Source of the DNA: Sergeia podlipaevii | Taxonomy: Eukaryota; Euglenozoa; Kinetoplastea; Trypanosomatida; Trypanosomatidae | Assembly: GCA_030849805.1 (NCBI GenBank) | Contig: JASANZ010002126.1 | Location: 1-50,027 of the forward strand | DNA: 50,027 bases | Reading direction: 5' to 3' | Part shown: in pieces, positions 41,264-50,027 of the stretch | Layout: every line of letters starts with the position of its first letter | Numbering within the stretch: the first letter of the stretch is position 1 | Program-made: the position numbers and the translations under genes | The notes under the pieces: model-generated | Databases searched by the model: none | The model's input: the letters and a program-made list of their open reading frames with translations, nothing else | Told to the model about the DNA's origin: nothing

Positions 41264-43003
41264 TCACGCTCCATTTCTTTCCCCGTTCTTCCACTTCTCA
41301 AGGAGAAGCTGCTTAAGAAATGGATGGTTCATGGCCTGTGCGCACGTCATGCGATCCTCCGGTCTATACTTCAAAAGCCTAGAGATAAAGTCATGGAACT
41401 CTCTGTACGCCTCTTCTGAATGCCCCTTCGTATTGGCTCTCCGTCCTCCCGGGCCACCGGTTGTGACCCCAATCACACTTTCCAGGGACTGGGCCGGTGT
41501 GTCTGCTCCGTCCCGTAACCTGAACGTACCGGAGCCATCTATCGACCGGTAGTAGAAGCGGTCAAGCTTAGGGGAGCGAGCAATCATGTCAGCAGGCAAT
41601 GGCCCTAATATAGCCTCAAACTTGGCGAGATGTGAGGCTTCGTTTTTGCTCCTAAAGAGCGGCATTCCTGTGTGGAGCTCGACAAGCACGCAAGCAAGGG
41701 ACCAGCGGTCAATAGCAGTGCCGTAGCCAATCTGCAGAATAACCTCAGGGGCACGATAAAAGCGAGACTGGATGTAAGAGTGCACACACTCATTGGTATA
41801 ACAAGAGATGCCAAAGTCGATGAGGCGCACACCGCTCTGACTGGGTGTTCTCAATACAATGTTCTCTGGTTTGATGTCACAGTGAACAATGGGGTAGGGT
41901 TTGTGCTTTTCTAACTGCAAGAGAGTAAAGATGAGCTGATGGGCAAAACGACGAACGAGGTCGAGGCTGACGCCCTGAAAGCGAGTACACTCAATCAGTC
42001 TATACAAGTTAAAGCTCAGCAACTCAAAGACAAGAATCATGTGCTCCTGCCAGTTCACCACTTTCAGCAAATGCACCACGACTGCCTGCAGCGCCGGGTT
42101 AGCGTTGAGTTCCATGAGAAAACATGCCTCAGCCTTTGCTTGCCTTCTGCACTTATCCATTCGGCGCGCTATCTTCAGCGCCACCATAATCTTCCGCTGA
42201 AGGTCGTAGCACCGTAGAACAAGTCCAAAGGAACCACTGCCAAGTTTCTCTAAAACTCTATAACGACCACAAATGTCCTCACCAATAATGGGAACGTAAT
42301 GGCCTGCGACGTCATCGTACCCACCGTTGTGCTTGGCGCCAGGCAGCTGAGCGCGTCGCTGTACGTAGAGCCGGGTGTGTATGTCTTGATACACATCCTC
42401 CAGGCGCATGGAAAGGGCAAAGGCCGGACGCGTCAAAATGGAGGAGGAGGTCGCAGTGGAGGTGGACAAGACAGCAGTGGTAGCAGCAACGTGAGGACCG
42501 TCAGCTGCGCCGGGCTGTGCGCTGACCTCCGCGCTGGCGCTCGAGTCCTGCGTCGGGTCCGCGTGTTGTTGTTGTTGTTGCTGTGGAAGCCCTGCTGACG
42601 CACCATTGCGTGCCGCTTTGCTGCAGCTATAAGTGTTGCTGCCACTAAGGCCAATATCCAGCCTCTGAGAAAGAGAAGCCCCTACGTTTGCGTTGATAAA
42701 ACTAAAATTCGCGCCAATATGTTCTTGGGCAGTGCCGCGGTCTCCTGCACTGCTACCGCTTGCTGTGCTACCGCCCATGTTTGCCCCTCCAGCGCTGCCA
42801 TTAGTGCGACCCGGGCCCTTGAGATGGACCTGGGGCATGCCACTACTATTACTGTTATGTGTGTAGAACCCCTCGTGGTCTTCCTTCCTGCTGCTGGACT
42901 CGCCCCCGCGCCGTTGCTGTTGTTGTTGTTGTTGTTGCGCCTGCACGAATAATGAAGACACTACGCTACCAGTCGCAGCCTCGGGCCGCTGGTTGCCATC
43001 CAT
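41264..43003 (-). CDS. DYRK-family dual-specificity protein kinase
   Basis: A 579-residue kinase. The N-terminal 200 residues are Ser/Gly/Gln-rich and disordered, with two Gln runs (about 23-30, 141-146). A DH-box-like segment (YDDVAGHYVP, 229-238) precedes the kinase domain: Gly loop GSGSFG (255-260), Lys277 in VALK, HCDIKPEN (374-381), DFG (396-398), and a DYRK activation segment ending YIQSRFYRAPE. The second Tyr of the usual DYRK Y-x-Y pair, the autophosphorylation Tyr, is kept (Tyr410), but the first is His408. The HCD (instead of HRD) is normal for this family. A ~40-residue insertion (about 492-530) lies between the late helices. It is an active-looking DYRK2/YAK-like kinase. First ATG at 43001-43003. 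Confidence 0.93.
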   Translation of the reverse strand: MDGNQRPEAATGSVVSSLFVQAQQQQQQQQRRGGESSSRKEDHEGFYTHNSNSSGMPQVHLKGPGRTNGSAGGANMGGSTASGSSAGDRGTAQEHIGANFSFINANVGASLSQRLDIGLSGSNTYSCSKAARNGASAGLPQQQQQQHADPTQDSSASAEVSAQPGAADGPHVAATTAVLSTSTATSSSILTRPAFALSMRLEDVYQDIHTRLYVQRRAQLPGAKHNGGYDDVAGHYVPIIGEDICGRYRVLEKLGSGSFGLVLRCYDLQRKIMVALKIARRMDKCRRQAKAEACFLMELNANPALQAVVVHLLKVVNWQEHMILVFELLSFNLYRLIECTRFQGVSLDLVRRFAHQLIFTLLQLEKHKPYPIVHCDIKPENIVLRTPSQSGVRLIDFGISCYTNECVHSYIQSRFYRAPEVILQIGYGTAIDRWSLACVLVELHTGMPLFRSKNEASHLAKFEAILGPLPADMIARSPKLDRFYYRSIDGSGTFRLRDGADTPAQSLESVIGVTTGGPGGRRANTKGHSEEAYREFHDFISRLLKYRPEDRMTCAQAMNHPFLKQLLLEKWKNGERNGA

Positions 43004-44162
43004 TATTCCAAATGCCAGTGGCGAGTTACACTATAATACAAATATATCGCTGGGCTACGAAACACCTATCTATTATGCACGTACACCACTCACGCACAGA
43101 AAGAGGCAGTTTTTGTTTGTAGAAACAGCAACTGTACTACTCAAAGCGTGCGTATGTATGTATGTGTATGTATTTAATGAAAAGGTGATAAACGCTTGAA
43201 ACCGAGTCTCTTTTTGGTTAAATAGAAAAGAGAGGTAGTGCTTCTCAGATATGTATGCCTGTGTGTGTGTGTGTGTGTGTGTGTGTAACAGAGAAGACAA
43301 ACTAAATGTTTAGTAAGAAACTCTGGCACTACCGCGGTCTAGTGATGCCAGGAGGCTTCGAGACAGGTATATCTGATAGAAGCGGTAGATACAAGTATGT
43401 GACTATAGTAAAACGCAAGCGAGATGCGCACAAGCGCACGATGCTTTTCAGTCCTAAAATAAAATATATGTATATAAGAAAAGAAGAGGTTGTGTGGGTC
43501 CGTTCGCTTGTTGATGTTGGTGTTGACTTTTCCCAGATGTGTATACGTATATAATGCAACTCTGTCTAACGCTCTAATGTATAACAGGGATAGAAAGCGA
43601 TCTGTCAAGACTTTAGTGTAGAGATGCTTGGCAATACTAGCAACGCGCAGAGATGAAATAAAGAAAATGAAACGAAACAAAAAAAAATGCATTAAGAAGA
43701 AGAATACCTGTGGAGTGCGTTATCATAGACAAAGGAAGATAGCAATAATATATGTATATATGTATGAAGAATGATTGCATATGTGCGTATCAGGGATACC
43801 TGCTTATCTTTTTACTTATATTGCTGGTGCTTATCTACTGACTCTACTTAAATATATATGAATAATATTGCAAGCAGCATACGCTAACAACATGCATTAT
43901 GTACATAACCCACTCACCTACACATGTATGTTATCCTCTCTGCACAGTGAGAAAAAAAAGTTCTATTTTAGAAAAAAAAAATAGAACATGATAGTAGCAA
44001 GGAGCCCAAGGGAGAGAAAAGAAAAGGCACCGGCAGTTTAAGAGACAGTCACAAACCCCCCTCCCCCAGCACCTGGCACCCATTTCACTAGAAGTTATGA
44101 TAGCTGTTGGGACTCACCGCGCTGGCACATCGTGTGTGCGGCGCGCCACCACCAATGCTTGA
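43004..44162. other. Intergenic spacer
   Basis: About 1.2 kb. A (TG)n tract at 43261-43286, TATG repeats (43151-43170), A-runs and T-runs (43952-43981), AT microsatellite (43747-43762). No gene seen. Confidence 0.4.
43261..43286. repeat. (TG)n microsatellite
   Basis: Perfect TG tract of 26 bp upstream of the DYRK gene. Confidence 0.95.
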
Positions 44163-46748
44163 TCAACTTGTATTAAGATCGCTAGTAATAGCGCTTGACC
44201 TCCGATATCCCCAGAGATCCGCATGATGTAGCTGCGATTGCTGTTGATGCTGGTAGAGGGGTGCTGCGGCACGTCGCGCATCCTGCACGGCTATCTGTGC
44301 CCGTGCGGCCTGGGCACTTGCGCTCATGCGCCTACTGATTTGTGATGTAGTGGGTGCATACAGTGAGGCTGTACTGCTGTAGAGACTTGTGCCAGGGACC
44401 GCCGCGCTAGGTGGTCGTGTCATAGGCGGTCGGCCTTGGTGGTGGCTCGGCTGAGAGTCTTGCTGTGGTTGCGGTTGCGGGGTATGATGAAGATGCTGTC
44501 CATGAGAACTTGTTGGTGGTTGTGGGTTCTGCCGTGCTGCTTCTGACCGACGCGCGCGACTCTTACTGCGTCCACTTCGGCTCTTTCTCCCACTTCTCTT
44601 TGCAGAAGAAGGACGACTGCCACCTCCACCGCCACTACCTCCTCCATGTGCGGGAAACAGAGAAGGCCGCCCTGGAGGTGGGGCAGGAAGCTGTGTCTCC
44701 ACCTCTCTGCACAACTGCAGCACCTCACACGCCAGTGCCATCATCGCCTCTCTGCCTTCGCTCCTCTTGCTCCTACTTCGTCCTCCCTTTCTATTGTTGT
44801 TGTGGCGCTCATCCTCGTCAACCTCGTCATAGTCCTTGTCCTGCTGCTGCTGCTGCGACTGTTCCTCCAAGACTCCAAGCACAAGGGCACCCACGCGTCG
44901 TACGCATCGCCTGCACTCATTCTGCTGTACGGACAGTCTCGACTTCTCTCGCTCTACTCGCTCCTTCTCTGAGATGGCTTCGTGAAGATGCGAGTACGCC
45001 TCGGGCAGCATGTCGCTATCCTTCTTCAATTCAGAAAAGCGCATGAGGATACGAAGGCGACGCAGTTCCTCGTCCTTGGCCTCAGACTCCACCGCCTGCT
45101 GGTGCTGCTGCTTCTCCGCAGCAGCTCTCACACGCTCAAGTTGCGCCGAGGCGACTTTCCAGCGTTGATCCATCTGAGCTTGGCTCGCCTGAAGGGTCTG
45201 TAAAGAAGCGCTGACGTCACGTACCTGGGACTGTGCCTCTGTAAGTTGCACCTTCAGAGCAATCGCCTCAGCTTGGGCATACGCCAGCAGTTTCTGTTGT
45301 GTCTCAGTCTGGGCCTGCATGGCCCCCATCATTGCTGCTGCCTCAGGGATCTCAGCGGGATGTGGATCGCTCTTGATCGACGATGAAGGTTGGAATGCTC
45401 CTGTCTGGCCATCTGCTGTAGCCTGCGGCCCTTCAGTCTGTGAGGACGAGGTTGCTGCGCCGGTGGTCCCGCTTTCTACGTTTGCCTGTTCATGCCCTTG
45501 TGACGCCCCCTCGGTCTGAGTAGCGCACGATGTCCTACTGCGGGTAGCACTGCTGGCAGCGAGTGCGGGGCGGCGGGTGCGCGGTGCAGCTGGGGCTGAG
45601 GCGCAAGAAAACATTGAAGTAACATCCACGACGATAACGGGCTCTACGGGCGCTCCCTTCGCCGAGTCCCGGGTTGGTAAGAGTGATGAAGTAGTCACAT
45701 CTATCAATGATGGTGCATCCGCATAGCCCTTAGCAGCATGCCGTGTTCCAGCCTCCTTTTCGATTTCCCTCTCTGTCTCCTCGTACGGCACAAATGTTGG
45801 AGGATGTCGCATGTACGTTACAACGTCCGCTGGGAGCTGCAGTCCAGCGTCCTCCCGTGACTGCGTCCCTCGCAAGGCTTGAAGCGCGCGCATGCCATAA
45901 ATGGTGTCTAGTGCCGCCAGAGCACTGCGGATGTCCTGTACGGCAGTGGCAGCGTCCTCGCGCCGCGTGCGTGCGGCACATATTGTGCAGGAAGGCAACA
46001 CTAAGGGTTGTGGTTGCGGTTTACTAGAAGACGGAGAGGAAGTCAACATCAGTGGCGAAGCCAAAGAGGGGGAGCTTGAAAACGAAGGTGCCCGGCTTGT
46101 AGTGGTGGGGCTGCCGGCTACTTCTGAAGCTGCCATGACTGCCGTGCCGAGGCGCGTCACGCACTGAGAAGCGGCAAGAAGAGCCTCACGTAGTGAGTGG
46201 ATGTATTCCTGCTGATCCCGAACGAGCTGAGCCAAGTCTTTGACTACCGCTGACGCTTCCACCTTCTTGACTGGCTCCTCGCTTGGCACCGCAACCACCA
46301 CCTCGGTGTCAGTCTTTTCTGGCAGCATCGTTGCAGTCGGTGTTACCGCCTCTGGTTGCGGGAGTACTGGGAAGCCCAGGGGCACCTCCTGCGCCACTTC
46401 CACCTCTGACCACACGGCTACAGCGTGAGCTGTGTCGTGATCTTGCGCGCCATCTGCCATGTGACCTTGTGGATCACTGCCAATCATTCTGCTGCTTCTA
46501 CGACTGATGTTGACCCGGTGTTCACGCCAAGTCTCACACGCCTCAAGAACACCCGCCGCTTCTAGAGATGTGGTACGAGCACGAACCGTGGTAGGTGTGT
46601 CATCCCCGCGTGTGCTGGAAAGACCCAGACGGGATCCTGCTGATGGGGAGGGGTCTGGAGCTATCGGTGTGGCCTCACCCTGATCACTGGAGCAGCAGAA
46701 TGGCGCCGAGACAGCGTCAGGTAGATCTGTAATGGGCTCGTGGAGCAT
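44163..46748 (-). CDS. Large hypothetical protein with central coiled coil
   Basis: An 861-residue protein with no family I recognise. The N-terminal half is Ser/Pro/Thr/Ala-rich with a short helix near 170-205 (ALVRDQQEYIHSLREALL-like). Two TQTEG/SQTEG motifs sit near residues 410-440. A long Ala/Gln/Glu coiled coil spans about 470-620 and ends with CRRCVRRVGALVLGVLEE (Cys-x-x-Cys), followed by a Gln/Asp acidic stretch, an Arg/Ser-rich basic patch, and a Pro/Gln/His-rich C-terminus. It may be cytoskeletal or basal-body associated, but this is a guess. The first ATG is at 46746-46748; the frame continues upstream only to a GTG through a pyrimidine tract, and a splice-acceptor pattern just before the ATG supports this start. 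Confidence 0.8.
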   Translation of the reverse strand: MLHEPITDLPDAVSAPFCCSSDQGEATPIAPDPSPSAGSRLGLSSTRGDDTPTTVRARTTSLEAAGVLEACETWREHRVNISRRSSRMIGSDPQGHMADGAQDHDTAHAVAVWSEVEVAQEVPLGFPVLPQPEAVTPTATMLPEKTDTEVVVAVPSEEPVKKVEASAVVKDLAQLVRDQQEYIHSLREALLAASQCVTRLGTAVMAASEVAGSPTTTSRAPSFSSSPSLASPLMLTSSPSSSKPQPQPLVLPSCTICAARTRREDAATAVQDIRSALAALDTIYGMRALQALRGTQSREDAGLQLPADVVTYMRHPPTFVPYEETEREIEKEAGTRHAAKGYADAPSLIDVTTSSLLPTRDSAKGAPVEPVIVVDVTSMFSCASAPAAPRTRRPALAASSATRSRTSCATQTEGASQGHEQANVESGTTGAATSSSQTEGPQATADGQTGAFQPSSSIKSDPHPAEIPEAAAMMGAMQAQTETQQKLLAYAQAEAIALKVQLTEAQSQVRDVSASLQTLQASQAQMDQRWKVASAQLERVRAAAEKQQHQQAVESEAKDEELRRLRILMRFSELKKDSDMLPEAYSHLHEAISEKERVEREKSRLSVQQNECRRCVRRVGALVLGVLEEQSQQQQQDKDYDEVDEDERHNNNRKGGRSRSKRSEGREAMMALACEVLQLCREVETQLPAPPPGRPSLFPAHGGGSGGGGGSRPSSAKRSGRKSRSGRSKSRARRSEAARQNPQPPTSSHGQHLHHTPQPQPQQDSQPSHHQGRPPMTRPPSAAVPGTSLYSSTASLYAPTTSQISRRMSASAQAARAQIAVQDARRAAAPLYQHQQQSQLHHADLWGYRRSSAITSDLNTS

Positions 46749-46811
46749 CCCAGTACTCCGATGTACAGAGAGGGAACAAAAAAAATGTCGCCGTGTGCAC
46801 CTGATATCCAC

Positions 46812-46843
<32 letters not shown>

Positions 46844-47394
46844 ATCAGTAGTACTTAGCACAAACGGAAAGAAAGGAAGGAGGGACAATATACACAAGCA
46901 CAAATGAGCTCCCCCCCCCCCTCCTTTATATATATATCTCCTTTCTATGTGTATGTTTTTTTTTAAAGGAACTTCTTAAAATGTCAGTTCGCCTGCTCTG
47001 GTCACCCCAAATAGTAGAAAACGTGCAGAAGGGTAAGATAAACACAGGAGTAGAGTGACGCTTTATTGAATAGAGTTGTAACTTGTTCTCGCTCTTTCTC
47101 TCTACTTTATCTGCTACTAAAGAACAAACGCAATAAGAAAGGAAGAAGTAAGGAATAGGAGCGTATATGTAGATGAATATTAGAATAATGACTAAAAAAG
47201 CAACACAGAAAATGGCACAGCCTTCCTTCCATCATAGCAGCAGCACAATGCACGGTAAATACTTCAACGCAAAGCTTATATAGAAACCTCAGATGTGTTA
47301 AGAATTCAAAACCGCTATACTTTTCTTTCTTGCTCCTTTTTGATGTGACATGACTATACTAAATATATATTGATAGATAGATAAATGACAACCA
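46749..47394. other. Intergenic spacer
   Basis: About 650 bp. Holds the acceptor site above, TG/TATG repeats (46811-46845), a C-run (46911-46922), AT and T-runs, and at the right end copy B of the 27-bp element (47372-47398). No gene seen. Confidence 0.4.
46756..46790 (-). promoter_or_regulatory. Predicted spliced-leader acceptor site for the coiled-coil gene
   Basis: Minus strand: T8, then a CCCTCTCTGT tract and, 10 nt on, the first AG (complement of 46756-46757), about 8 nt before the ATG at 46748. The pyrimidine tract lies inside the longer GTG-started frame, so that longer frame is unlikely to be translated. Confidence 0.5.
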
Positions 47395-47398
47395 TCAA
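47372..47398. repeat. 27-bp element, copy B (spans the stop of the MAPR-like gene)
   Basis: ataaatgacaaccatcaa at 47381-47398, preceded by gatagatag, matches copy A (10091-10117) at 26 of 27 positions by eye. On the transcribed strand it includes the TGA stop codon of the upstream gene and continues into its 3' UTR. Confidence 0.75.
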
Positions 47399-47868
47399 GA
47401 TTCCATCTTCGCAGCTCGCTTTACGAAATCGCCATTTGGATCCGATACCCATCCGACTGCAAGGTACTTACTGCGCAATTTCCCTTCCCACTCGTTTAAC
47501 GTCTCCATGTGCCTCGGGGAAAGTCTAGTCCAGTCAGCGTTGATCTCATCGCGGCTGACTACCACCTTGGCAAGCTGGCGAGAGCTGTCGCAGCCAGCGA
47601 AGGCGTTGTAAGGGCCGTTGGGGCCATACCACTCGAGCGAGACGTTGTAAATAATCCCCTTTACCCCCATAAGTGCGTACGGTTTCCGTGTGCCATCGTA
47701 CTCAGCCAACTCCTCGACGGTGTACGCACGCGGAATAAAAGGGTTGCTGGATGGCTGCTCAAGCAGATGCTCACGCTTGCGCATGTTGAGGCGGACAAGC
47801 AGTACAATGATGACGCCAAAGATGGTGCCGAGCACAGCATCGAGCGCTGACACTGGCGGTAGTTGCAT
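47395..47868 (-). CDS. Membrane-associated progesterone receptor/cytochrome b5-like haem-binding protein (MAPR family)
   Basis: A 157-residue single-pass membrane protein. The N-terminal segment (about 10-26) is the anchor; the soluble part has a cytochrome b5-like fold of the MAPR type: YTVEELAEYDG (49-59), 'IYNVS' (73-77) and YGPNGPYNAFAG (81-92) followed by SSRQLAK, very like the PGRMC1 haem loop. The Tyr residues that ligand or flank haem in PGRMC1 match Tyr81 and Tyr87 here. MAPR proteins bind haem by tyrosine and support P450 and sterol enzymes. Length is slightly short of PGRMC1 but complete. ATG at 47866-47868. The window also encodes an NADH-cytochrome b5 reductase, a plausible electron donor, with no proof of pairing. 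Confidence 0.85.
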   Translation of the reverse strand: MQLPPVSALDAVLGTIFGVIIVLLVRLNMRKREHLLEQPSSNPFIPRAYTVEELAEYDGTRKPYALMGVKGIIYNVSLEWYGPNGPYNAFAGCDSSRQLAKVVVSRDEINADWTRLSPRHMETLNEWEGKLRSKYLAVGWVSDPNGDFVKRAAKMES

Positions 47869-48655
47869 GTTTTCCTCCCTGTTTGGTGTCTATAGGTAAG
47901 TGTGTCTGGTATTGATTTCGCTAATAGAAAGTTTGCTTTGTTATTCACGCTGCTCACAAAATGCTCACAGCCCACGTCCGCGGGGAGAGAGGGAGAGAAA
48001 ACAAAAACGGAAGAGGAGCAATAGGAACAGATAAAAAGTTATCGCAGAAGGCAAAACTGTAGAGTAGGATGCAATGTGCCCAGCAACGAACTGGCAGACA
48101 ACTAATGGTAAAAGTGAAATAAATTTGAGTTTAAATCAAAACAGCGAGCAGTCCTCTCTGTTGTTGTTGATTGGGAGTGGCTGTTCTATCTCAAAAGCGA
48201 AATGTCCAGTCTAAGCGCTCGTTGAGATTTTTTTCAGTGGATGTCAATGACAATAATTCTGTTGCCATAGCGATGCTGACAACACAAAGCAGAAAATAGC
48301 ATCTTTCAGCTGAGGAAAAAAAAAATTGAGCCCAAAAAAAGTCATGAACAAGGGAGTTGGCTGAATAACCGCGTGGAAACACTCCCCAGAAAATGTCCAA
48401 ACGAATATACACGTGAACACACAAATATACGTAATAAAATAGCAAAATGCATATGTACATATATAAGCCTAGATCCTTCAGTACAGTCAGCAAATGTACT
48501 CTTCTCTCTCTCTCTATCTCTCTTTTTTAAAACTATCTTTTGCTCGTGCATCCTTGTCAGCTGTCGACGTCGTCCTATCTTTGAACTTCCTCGGAGGCAG
48601 TAGTGGTCTGTGGCAGCTCCGCCTCCGCTTCCCTTGCGGCACGCTCCCCCTCCTG
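47869..48655. other. Intergenic spacer
   Basis: About 790 bp with A-runs (48313-48323), GA-rich and CT-repeat (48500-48522) DNA. No gene seen. Confidence 0.35.
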
Positions 48656-49420
48656 TCAATCAGCTCCGCTATCGTCAGCAACAACAGCAGCAGCAGCAGC
48701 ATCAACACCAACATCAGCAGTCTCTGTCGGATGATCCACCACGATCCCGTCTGCTTTCAGCTCCTCCTCAAGGCAGTAAACGGAGTAGGTTGGAGAAATG
48801 CTCAATAAAAGAGCCTCCACGCACTTAATGGTCATGTAGCCTACTCGCTTTGGTGTAGAAACATGTGCAGTACCATCTCCCCTAAAGTACCTTACCCATG
48901 ATAACTGATGCGGCGATGCTGCAGCATTTTTGCCAGTTGTCCGGCGCAGACGCACAGACCTCAGTAGCTTTCCGACCGCAGTAAACGCAAAGAGAGCGGC
49001 CATAAGCGCAAAGTAACGACCCCACGAGAAGTTCTCGAAGAGCAACATGGTGGCCAGCAAAGGCCGAAGAACGAAGGGCATGGCGGATTTCATAAAAGAG
49101 AACGCCACATTGCCAAACACCAGCACGGTACTTACCCAATCTTGGAGAGGAGGGGGCGGCTGCTGCTCCTCCTGCTGCTGCTGCTGTGTTGCTGGCTGTG
49201 AATGATCAGAGGTGGCAGTTGCATTCGCTGAGGAAGCGCTGGCACGGTTTATGTGTTCTAACACATCAGCAGCCTGCGTCCTTGCGACCGTGGTCTTGTA
49301 GTGCTCATGTTTAGACGCCACGTACAGTTTCCTAAACTCTTCGTATGAGAGGGATGGCGTGCCTTTTGTTACGGCAGAGATTTCCTCTACGATGTCCACC
49401 TTCCCTGAAGATGCTGACAT
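48656..49420 (-). CDS. Hypothetical membrane protein
   Basis: A 254-residue protein I cannot place. The first ~75 residues are polar, with PSLSYEEFRKLYVASKHEH, a helical, charged stretch; a Gln/Pro-rich spacer (about 75-95) follows, then two or three hydrophobic stretches (about 97-150: WVSTVLVFGNVAFSFM, RPLLATMLLFENF, RYFALMAALFAFTAV). A basic and polar C-terminal half follows, ending in a Ala/Asp-rich segment. The pattern could suit a mitochondrial or peroxisomal membrane protein, but no motif supports either. The frame extends upstream through an AT repeat to a non-homologous head; the ATG at 49418-49420 (MSASSGKVDIVEE) is the better start. It overlaps no other gene. Confidence 0.75.
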   Translation of the reverse strand: MSASSGKVDIVEEISAVTKGTPSLSYEEFRKLYVASKHEHYKTTVARTQAADVLEHINRASASSANATATSDHSQPATQQQQQEEQQPPPPLQDWVSTVLVFGNVAFSFMKSAMPFVLRPLLATMLLFENFSWGRYFALMAALFAFTAVGKLLRSVRLRRTTGKNAAASPHQLSWVRYFRGDGTAHVSTPKRVGYMTIKCVEALLLSISPTYSVYCLEEELKADGIVVDHPTETADVGVDAAAAAVVADDSGAD

Positions 49421-49961
49421 ACCACCTACAAAATGCAAAATATATATATATATATATATATTACAAATTCTTTTACTGTTCGTTTCCTGCTCTTTTTTTT
49501 TCTGCAATCCCTGCCTCCCCTTCTTTTATTTTTTTCTCTCTGAAAAGTAGGTCAAAGAAGAAGGATAAAAAATGCAGCGGTGCGCCGCGAAATGTCAAGA
49601 TATATATATATATATGTATATATATGGTCAAAGCACTAACCCAAAAGAATGCTAAATAAAAAAAATTAAAAAAATGCGGCGAGTCAACTGCAAAAACATA
49701 AAGAGAAGGAAAAAGCTGAAACAAAAATGAAAAGGAAAAAAAATAGCACTTTATCAGCAACACATCCGCACACAGAGCAGCACAACTACATGTGCAAAGC
49801 GGTCGAGCAATATACAAAGCACCGCTAAGTCCCCCCCCCCCCTAACTGTGCACGTGGAAAAAGAAGAAAAACAAACCCTCGAAAAGGAAAATCAACGCAT
49901 TTTTTTTTATTATTAAGTTGTAAAATAATAAGTTATAAAATCATATCAGTGTTTTCACTAC
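49421..49961. other. Intergenic spacer
   Basis: About 540 bp. AT microsatellites (49440-49462, 49603-49624), A-runs, C-run (49831-49842). No gene seen. Confidence 0.35.
49440..49462. repeat. (TA)n microsatellite
   Basis: Perfect TA tract of 23 bp upstream of the membrane-protein gene. Confidence 0.9.
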
Positions 49962-50027
49962 TTACGCGTAGCCAAACTTCTTGAGAACAGCGACGTTCTG
50001 CTTGGGCATCTTGCTGAGAGCGGCCTT
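49962..50027 (-). CDS. C-terminal end of an unidentified protein (cut by the right edge)
   Basis: The last 21 codons and the TAA stop (complement of 49962-49964) of a minus-strand gene. The visible C-terminus reads KAALSKMPKQNVAVLKKFGYA: basic, helical, no identifiable domain. Codon use (mostly C/G at third positions) looks like a well-expressed coding region, in contrast with the AT-rich spacer to its left. Cannot be named from this fragment. Confidence 0.7.
   Translation of the reverse strand, partial: KAALSKMPKQNVAVLKKFGYA

Noticed and set aside
1..50027. tRNA, snRNA, snoRNA or CRISPR array
   Set aside because: No T-loop-like GGTTCGAATCC or its complement was seen, and no spaced direct-repeat array; microsatellites explain the visible repeats.
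49962..50027. Assignment of the last fragment to the mitochondrial F1-ATPase p18 gene by synteny
   Set aside because: The visible C-terminus does not match what I recall for that protein, and 21 codons are too few to name it.

Overview
The window comes from a trypanosomatid (kinetoplastid flagellate) nuclear chromosome. Seventeen full-length, intron-less protein genes and one gene cut by the right edge all lie on the minus strand. They are separated by 0.5-2.7 kb of AT-rich, microsatellite-filled DNA, as in a polycistronic transcription unit (PTU) processed by trans-splicing and polyadenylation. Several genes are typical of kinetoplastids or syntenic by memory: mitochondrial HslU, an eIF4G with one MIF4G domain, adjacent single-CCCH proteins and a DYRK kinase. 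The order cytochrome b5 reductase - eIF4G - hypothetical - mitoribosomal protein - HslU1 - ... - two CCCH proteins - PP2C/DYRK matches, from memory and unchecked, a block on Trypanosoma brucei chromosome 5 and the start of Leishmania chromosome 15. Coding GC looks moderate, intergenic DNA is very A/T-rich, and poly-Q runs are common. This argues against Leishmania itself and suggests another trypanosomatid genus; I cannot name the species.

Layout, left to right (opposite to transcription): positions 1-440 hold the edge of a mobile-element reading frame (possibly a TATE-type tyrosine recombinase). Next is about 1.1 kb of less AT-rich, element-like non-coding DNA with hairpins, then 2 kb of AT-rich DNA with no gene. 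This is the downstream end of the PTU and may be subtelomeric. The genes follow: GDA1/CD39 nucleoside diphosphatase (3.7-4.9 kb), LOG-family protein (5.6-6.6), NADH-cytochrome b5 reductase (7.5-8.4), eIF4G (10.1-13.4), acidic coiled-coil hypothetical (13.9-15.6), mS23-like mitoribosomal protein (16.3-17.2), HslU1 (18.1-19.5), FMO-like flavoprotein (20.2-21.9), KY/CYK3-like pseudo-transglutaminase (22.4-25.0), mitochondrial carrier (26.3-27.3), DRS1-like RNA helicase with a DECD box (28.0-30.3), two CCCH proteins (33.0-33.5 and 35.0-37.2), PP2C phosphatase (39.3-40.5), DYRK kinase (41.3-43.0), large coiled-coil hypothetical (44.2-46.7), MAPR/cytochrome b5-like protein (47.4-47.9), membrane hypothetical (48.7-49.4) and the tail of one more gene.

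The genes are functionally mixed, as is normal for these units: Golgi nucleotide handling, mitochondrial biogenesis and proteolysis, translation and ribosome assembly, signalling, and post-transcriptional control. Control should be mostly post-transcriptional, so the long 3' flanks of the CCCH genes stand out. Two single N positions (6859 and 40865) are each flanked by direct duplications, which look like unmerged contig ends and not biology. Points most worth a second look are the mobile-element edge at the PTU end, the transglutaminase-fold protein lacking catalytic Cys and His, the DECD variant helicase, the CCCH pair, and a 27-bp element shared by two unrelated 3' regions.
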